This document shows positions 60,207 to 64,000 of a stretch of 64,000 bases of DNA, one piece after another; position 1 is the stretch's first letter, and every line of letters begins with the position of its first letter. The stretch comes from Paulinella micropora (lineage: Eukaryota; Cercozoa; Imbricatea; Euglyphida; Paulinellidae), in assembly GCA_019918135.1 (NCBI GenBank), contig WBZZ01001314.1, positions 1 through 64,000 on the forward strand. The letters are read 5' to 3'. Made by a program: the position numbers and the translations under genes. The notes beneath the pieces were generated by a model that ran no database searches, was not told the origin of the DNA, and saw only the letters and a list, made by a program, of their open reading frames with translations.

Positions 60207-60407
60207 TCAGAATATTGGGAGTGAAAAGATTCCTCCGTCTTCCAGGCCCTGAAACTCTTTGAGCACGGCGTAGGGTTCATCTTTCCTATACACGAGGTCT
60301 CCGTTCGAACGGGAGGTCTGGTACAGCCCCCCGCTGAATACTGTGGCTATCTTTTCCAAGCTAAAGCTGTCAAAGCAAGTCCCGCTGGTGACTTCCCGAA
60401 GACGCAT
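60207..60407 (-). CDS. Small hypothetical protein or 3' exon (66 residues)
   Basis: A minus-strand ATG frame encodes MRLREVTSGTCFDSFSLEKI... and ends SLPIF. The composition is well mixed, unlike the low-complexity frames nearby, which favours a real coding segment. The same frame stays open upstream to a stop at about 60,450-60,452 (reading SFEVTQNSGGGHE before the methionine), so it might instead be the last exon of a longer minus-strand gene. It is convergent with the large membrane-protein gene. No domain was recognised. Confidence 0.4.
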   Translation of the reverse strand: MRLREVTSGTCFDSFSLEKIATVFSGGLYQTSRSNGDLVYRKDEPYAVLKEFQGLEDGGIFSLPIF

Positions 60408-61114
60408 TTCATGCCCCCCGCCGGAGTTCTGTGTAACTTCGAAGCTCTGTCATAATCGTCGTTCCGACGTGGTAATGGCGCAGGCGTCAGGTCCCGCGCG
60501 GTGTTACTTTTTTTTTTCACTGACCCCCCTGAAACGGACTGTGTGGGAAGTCGCTCCTGTTTTGCATCGCTGTTGCAACAGTCTGGCTGCCTCTTACCAC
60601 ACGCGGGCGCTGCCCGTGGCACCCACGCTAGCGCCCACGGCCGGGCGGCCCGGTCCACCGCCAGACTTTGCCCCCCGCCGACGCACACAGCTGCACCCTC
60701 GGCACCGCACCTGGCGCCGCCACCGGTCCCATCGATCGGCAGGGCGCCGCTGCCAGTGCAGACGCGACGCCGAGCACCCCCTGGCACTGCCTGGCGGCGC
60801 TGGCCGCTCGGCTGCCGCGCGCAGGGCCCACGCTGCCGGCACCCGGCCCGGCCACCCACAAGCGAGGGGCGTCCGGCCCTGCCGGCGGGGGCGCAGCGAA
60901 GAGACACCAGAGCCAGCCGCACACTCTGCTGTGCCAGCCGCCCGCTCCTCCGAGCCAGCCGGCCATTCCTCCGAGCCAACCCCCCACTCCTCCGAGCCAG
61001 CCGGCCACTCCTCAGGGCTCTCCCAGCAAACTGCGCGGCAGCCAACTCAAACGCCGCCAGAAGGAAAACCGCAAGAAGAAGCGCGCGTACGACGCTACTA
61101 ACACTTACCTGCAG
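60408..61114. other. GC-rich low-complexity stretch, possible 5' part or intron of a plus-strand gene
   Basis: Several frames are open on both strands, rich in Pro, Ala, Ser and Arg, and I cannot choose among them with confidence. One plus-strand frame (from about 60,668) contains repeated PPSQPA/T segments followed by a basic stretch, KRRQKENRKKKRAYDA, that would serve as a nuclear localisation signal. The sequence ends with TACTAAC (61,096-61,102) and CAG (61,112-61,114), which look like a branch point and a 3' splice site. Confidence 0.3.
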
Positions 61115-61401
61115 GAGTTAGGACGCTCTTGGGCCTGCCCCCCCGCGCGTCGCGGAACACGGTCCTCTTCGCAGCCCTGCTCCGGGTCCGCGTGCTCCGT
61201 TCTGCTGGCGCCCCCCCAGCGCACTGTCCGCCGACCGTCCTACAGCAGCAACCGGGTGTGCCGGACAAAGATGCCTCATCACGCGCTCTGCTGGCCGCCA
61301 TCACCCGCGAGCTCGCCAGGTGCCTCGGTGCAGTCGGGGCGCCCAGGCTCAAGGTGCTCGAGCAAGCTTTGCGGTTCCTGAGGTCCAATCCGCCTCATTA
61401 A
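61115..61401 (+). CDS. Possible terminal exon of a plus-strand gene
   Basis: Plus-strand frame, in phase from 61,117, beginning just after the possible 3' splice site and ending at a TAA. It reads VRTLLGLPPRASRNTVLF... and finishes with an amphipathic helix (ALLAAITRELARCL, then KVLEQALRFLRSNPPH). It has no methionine start, which is why I treat it as an exon and not a complete gene. The same site read on the minus strand is a good 5' splice donor (CAG|GTAAGT), so the strand is not settled. Function unknown. Confidence 0.35.
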
Positions 61402-61943
61402 AAACTAGCTTACTCACCAGCCGGTCGAGGGGTACCAGCCACGGCACCCCGGACAAAGCACCTAGTTATTCATTAAGACGCCGGCGCCGGCCCCCCCCCC
61501 CTCCCCAGCCAACTCGTCCCCTCCCCCCACCACCCGCTGCCCACCGAGTGCCGGCACGGCAGGGATTGCGTCCGGGCTAGTGTCGGAGCGCCGGCCAAAG
61601 CTCACGCCGGGCTAGCCCGGCGAACTCAGATTTTTCCCGCCCGGGGAGCTCCGGCTACGACTGCGGCGGCTAGCGAAAAACCTTTTTTTTACTGCAGGAC
61701 ACTGGTGGCTACTATGCCTCACCGGCCGAGCACCAGCGCCGTCACGGCGCCCCCGGGTCTGCCGCCCCGCGCGCCGGGGGTAGCCGTGGTCCCTCCGTGG
61801 ACGGCTGAGCTGCGGCAGCTGAAATTTACCGTGCCCCTCCCGGCTTCCTGGTTTGTTTGTTTTTGAGAGGCACTGATCCTGCCCTCGACTGCTTTTTGGG
61901 GGTCCAGGAAGAGGGGGCGCCCCGTTGGCAGCGGAGGGAGAAG
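61402..61943. other. GC-rich intergenic stretch with a 50-codon plus-strand frame
   Basis: It contains a C run near 61,490-61,502 and inverted GCCGGGCTAGCCCGGC near 61,606. A T-run followed by ACTGCAG (to 61,697) resembles a 3' splice site. Just after it, an ATG frame at 61,714-61,866 encodes a 50-residue Pro-rich peptide (MPHRPSTSAVTAPPGLPPRA...). That frame is weak evidence for a gene. Otherwise nothing is seen. Confidence 0.3.
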
Positions 61944-63248
61944 TTATTGTCTGTTCTTTTCTCCTGGGTTACGGCTGCTGCTACTACTGCTAGCGCTGGC
62001 TCCGGCTCCCGCTGCCGGGGGGGTCGTCAAATGGTACATTTGCCAGAGCGGCTGCAAGAGATGCGGAGCCGTAGCCTTTAGGTAGTCCCAGCTGCTCAGC
62101 GCATAGGCGAAGCCTGGCTGTTCCACGTGTGTTCTCTGCCTATCCCCCTCCCTAAAGCAGCTTGCGAGGAGGGCCGCGTCGCTTTGTAAGTAGGCATAGA
62201 GCTGGTGCGTAACCTCGGCCACCTGTTTTAACGGGTACGCAGCGCTGGGCTCGCGACGGGCATCGCACTGGCCGTAGCCTTGCAGAAAGGACTTCCAGTA
62301 CGCGTCGCGGTTGTCGGCGGAGGGGAAGTCCAGGGGGCTGTGCCAGAACCAGACCACCCGCATCCACAGCTTCTCGGTGTGGACAGGCTCACGCTGTATC
62401 GCGCGCTGTCTGGCACAACACTCGCCGCCACAAAAATGCTTTCGGCGCGGGTAGAGATAGCGTGTCTCCCCGTCTACCTTGACCTCAGTAATTCCCTTGC
62501 TGTACCCAGGTGTCCAGATCGGGCCCTCGGGCTGGATTTCGTACACGGCCCGTGCGCCCAAGCCCCGTGAACTACGCGTAAAGCACTCGAAGGCAGAACC
62601 CTCTCCCCCCCGGACGGTCTCCATCGCACTCAAGAGCTGGCTCAAGGTCTGGACACGCAAGCCGTAGAGCAAAAAGACCAGCCTGTTGTTCGTCAGGCGC
62701 AGAGCGCTCTCTAGCGCGTCCGGTAGTACCATCAGCTTGCTCCAGACACCCTGCCGGGCACACCAGGGCACATCCTCCGGCCCGGTCGGCCTAACCAGCA
62801 GAGAGCTAATTGCCTCGTCGCGGGGATCGACTGGCGCGTGGTCGTAGGGGCGCAGGGCTTCCAGGGTCAACAGAAACGAGAGCACCTTGTCCACGTGAGT
62901 GCGTAGTAACAGTGCCACCGTCTCGGTGTTGCCCTCGACCCGAATTCCTTCTTCCGCGCCGGCGGCGGAGGACCCCGCCGCTGCCCGTAAGAGGGGTGAG
63001 TCCACCACGGCAAGCTGGCCGGCGGTAGCCTCCAGTGTTTCCCCGGTGCGGAAGATCAGGGTTAGCGGGCGTGCGTGCGTTGTCCCGTCGACGCCCGCAC
63101 GCTCGTCGTCGTCCTCTTCCAGGGCGGGCGCTGGTTCCGACCACGCCACTGCTGGTCTGGCTGGTCTGTGCCGTTGCCAGGCCGGAGGGGCTCCGGCCGC
63201 TGGCCGGGGTGTCTGGCACAGTAGGCGGCGCTTGTTCTTTTGGCTCAT
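61944..63248 (-). CDS. 434-residue protein, possible BTB/SKP1-like domain
   Basis: The start is taken at the ATG of MSQKNKRRLLCQ. The frame is open further upstream to about 63,923, but that part is Pro/Gly/Arg low-complexity. Residues 1-60 are basic, then acidic. Residues about 62-215 follow the outline of a BTB/POZ or SKP1 fold: a strand LTLIFRTGETLEA, a helix with SPLLRAAAG, later a helical DALESALRLTNNRLVFLLYG followed by LSQLLSAME. The C-terminal half (about 230-405) has a CGGECC cluster near 273, an aromatic-rich segment (LWMRVVWFWHSPLDF) and further helices, and ends with a serine-rich tail. If the fold is right it would act as a ubiquitin-ligase adaptor or oligomerisation protein, but this is inference. 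It is divergent from the gene starting at 63,663. Confidence 0.7.
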   Translation of the reverse strand: MSQKNKRRLLCQTPRPAAGAPPAWQRHRPARPAVAWSEPAPALEEDDDERAGVDGTTHARPLTLIFRTGETLEATAGQLAVVDSPLLRAAAGSSAAGAEEGIRVEGNTETVALLLRTHVDKVLSFLLTLEALRPYDHAPVDPRDEAISSLLVRPTGPEDVPWCARQGVWSKLMVLPDALESALRLTNNRLVFLLYGLRVQTLSQLLSAMETVRGGEGSAFECFTRSSRGLGARAVYEIQPEGPIWTPGYSKGITEVKVDGETRYLYPRRKHFCGGECCARQRAIQREPVHTEKLWMRVVWFWHSPLDFPSADNRDAYWKSFLQGYGQCDARREPSAAYPLKQVAEVTHQLYAYLQSDAALLASCFREGDRQRTHVEQPGFAYALSSWDYLKATAPHLLQPLWQMYHLTTPPAAGAGASASSSSSSRNPGEKNRQ

Positions 63249-63662
63249 GGCCTCTTTAGAACTTTTGTTACCCCCCACGCACATACACACGACCGTGTAC
63301 ACAGCACCGACCCGTAGCCGGTCTCGCGGGCCCACACACGGCACAGGCTGCACGCGGGGCCGGGTCTGGGCGGCCCGGGGAGGCAGACTTCCAGCCGGAC
63401 CCTCGCGTACCAGTGTGGCGGCAACCGGTCGGGGGGGGGGGGGGGGGGACGGGCTTCCCCCCTCCCCAGCGCCCGCCCTGACCACCGGCAGCCACGGCCG
63501 GCGGGGAGGGGGGGGGGGGGGGGAGAGCGCGCGGCCGCCGGCCCCGGCGGGGGGGGGGGGGGGAGGAGGCGGGCGCTCGTGCGCGGGCGCGGGGTTGGGG
63601 GAGTGGGGCAGGGCCCGCTGCCTCTTCCTCGCGGGGCTAGAAAGTAGACCCTCCGAAACCGT
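63249..63662. promoter_or_regulatory. Divergent intergenic region with three long G runs
   Basis: This region lies between the starts of a minus-strand gene (63,248) and a plus-strand gene (63,663). The plus strand carries G runs of about 15-20 bases near 63,430-63,449, 63,509-63,524 and 63,549-63,563, separated by GC-rich sequence. A frame on the minus strand crosses it but is Pro/Arg low-complexity and probably not coding. It is a likely bidirectional promoter with G-quadruplex potential. Confidence 0.4.
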
Positions 63663-64000
63663 ATGTCGGTGGCCTTGGGCACCGAGGAGGACGGCGCCGC
63701 CGCCCCGCCTGGTGCGCCCGCACAGCCCCCCTACGCTGCCGGGCCAGCCGCCGAGGAAGCCGCCGGGCGGGCAGCCGAGCCAGGCGCGTCGGCGCCAGAC
63801 GAGTCGGCGCACGGCGGGGGGGCGCACGCTCCCGCGGCGTGGTCCACCGCCGGGCGCCGTGCGCCCACGGGCGGCGACGCGCCGGAGCCCCCCCCCACGT
63901 GCCGCGCGCCGGACACCGCGCACGCGGTGGGCGCCGGGCGGACGGGCGCCCCCCCTGCCGCGGCGCGCGCGCGCGCCCTACGCTGCACGCCTCCCGGCGC
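63663..64000 (+). CDS. 5' end of a gene leaving the window (at least 112 residues)
   Basis: An ATG frame stays open from 63,663 to the end of the window. It starts MSVALGTEEDGAAAPPGA and continues as a Pro/Ala/Gly-rich, mildly acidic and probably disordered region. The lack of stop codons over 112 codons is weak evidence in DNA this GC-rich. The position is good: it is divergent from the gene at 63,248, with a shared G-run region between. Function cannot be inferred from this part. Confidence 0.35.
   Translation, partial: MSVALGTEEDGAAAPPGAPAQPPYAAGPAAEEAAGRAAEPGASAPDESAHGGGAHAPAAWSTAGRRAPTGGDAPEPPPTCRAPDTAHAVGAGRTGAPPAAARARALRCTPPG

Noticed and set aside
63245-63682. Minus-strand frame of 145 residues and the upstream extension of the 434-residue protein to 63,923
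   Set aside because: Both are Pro/Arg/Gly low-complexity across G runs. Open frames are expected by chance in DNA this GC-rich.

Overview
The window comes from a eukaryotic genome. It has kilobase-scale satellite and microsatellite blocks, a MITE-like inverted repeat, LTR-retroelement relics (a copia-type gag with a CCHC zinc knuckle, and a second gag family with a retropepsin-like part), and no bacterial operon structure. The lineage cannot be fixed from the sequence. The right-hand 9 kb is very GC-rich, with a 5-kb uninterrupted reading frame and closely packed genes. That would suit an alga or protist with compact, mostly intronless genes, or a large DNA-virus segment lodged in a host genome.

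Layout, 1-50,499: this is a head-to-tail array of one large unit. Copy A (1-15,502) lacks only about 41 bases of its left end. Copy B (15,503-31,045) is 15,543 bp and copy C (31,046-48,454) is 17,409 bp. Copy D (48,455-50,499) breaks off inside a microsatellite. Each full unit has the same order: a 10/11-bp GGATTGCATT / GGATATGCATT satellite; a spacer; about 1.1 kb of (ACAT)n-type microsatellite; about 0.75 kb of polypyrimidine tract; an AT-rich segment with CAAGGTAT/ATACCTTG hairpins around a 362-364 bp inverted-repeat element with TA flanks; a G-rich spacer; a minus-strand copia-type gag relic; a 2.2-kb AT-rich centre; a plus-strand gag/protease relic; and a tail spacer. No reverse transcriptase, integrase or recombinase is visible. 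Copy C is longer mainly because its plus-strand relic is fuller and its satellite larger.

Layout, 50,500-54,440: at the array edge the sequence switches abruptly into minus-strand coding-like sequence. First comes an unrecognised acidic, glycine-rich protein (50,500-51,914), then a gag relic (52,793-54,440). The Cys/His region of that relic resembles the plus-strand relic inside the array.

Layout, 54,441-64,000: this is a GC-rich island with long G or C runs between genes. It holds one excellent gene, a 1,665-residue secreted, N-glycosylated, coiled-coil, single-pass membrane protein (54,969-59,966). It also holds a convergent 66-residue minus-strand reading frame, a poorly resolved plus-strand gene with a possible splice site near 61,114, a 434-residue minus-strand protein with a weak BTB/SKP1-like N-terminal half (61,944-63,248), and the 5' end of a divergent plus-strand gene leaving the window (63,663 onward). 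I saw no tRNA, rRNA or CRISPR features.

Nothing in the array looks like a working gene; it reads as a large macrosatellite that amplified old retroelement pieces. The biology most worth following is the large surface protein and the compact island around it.
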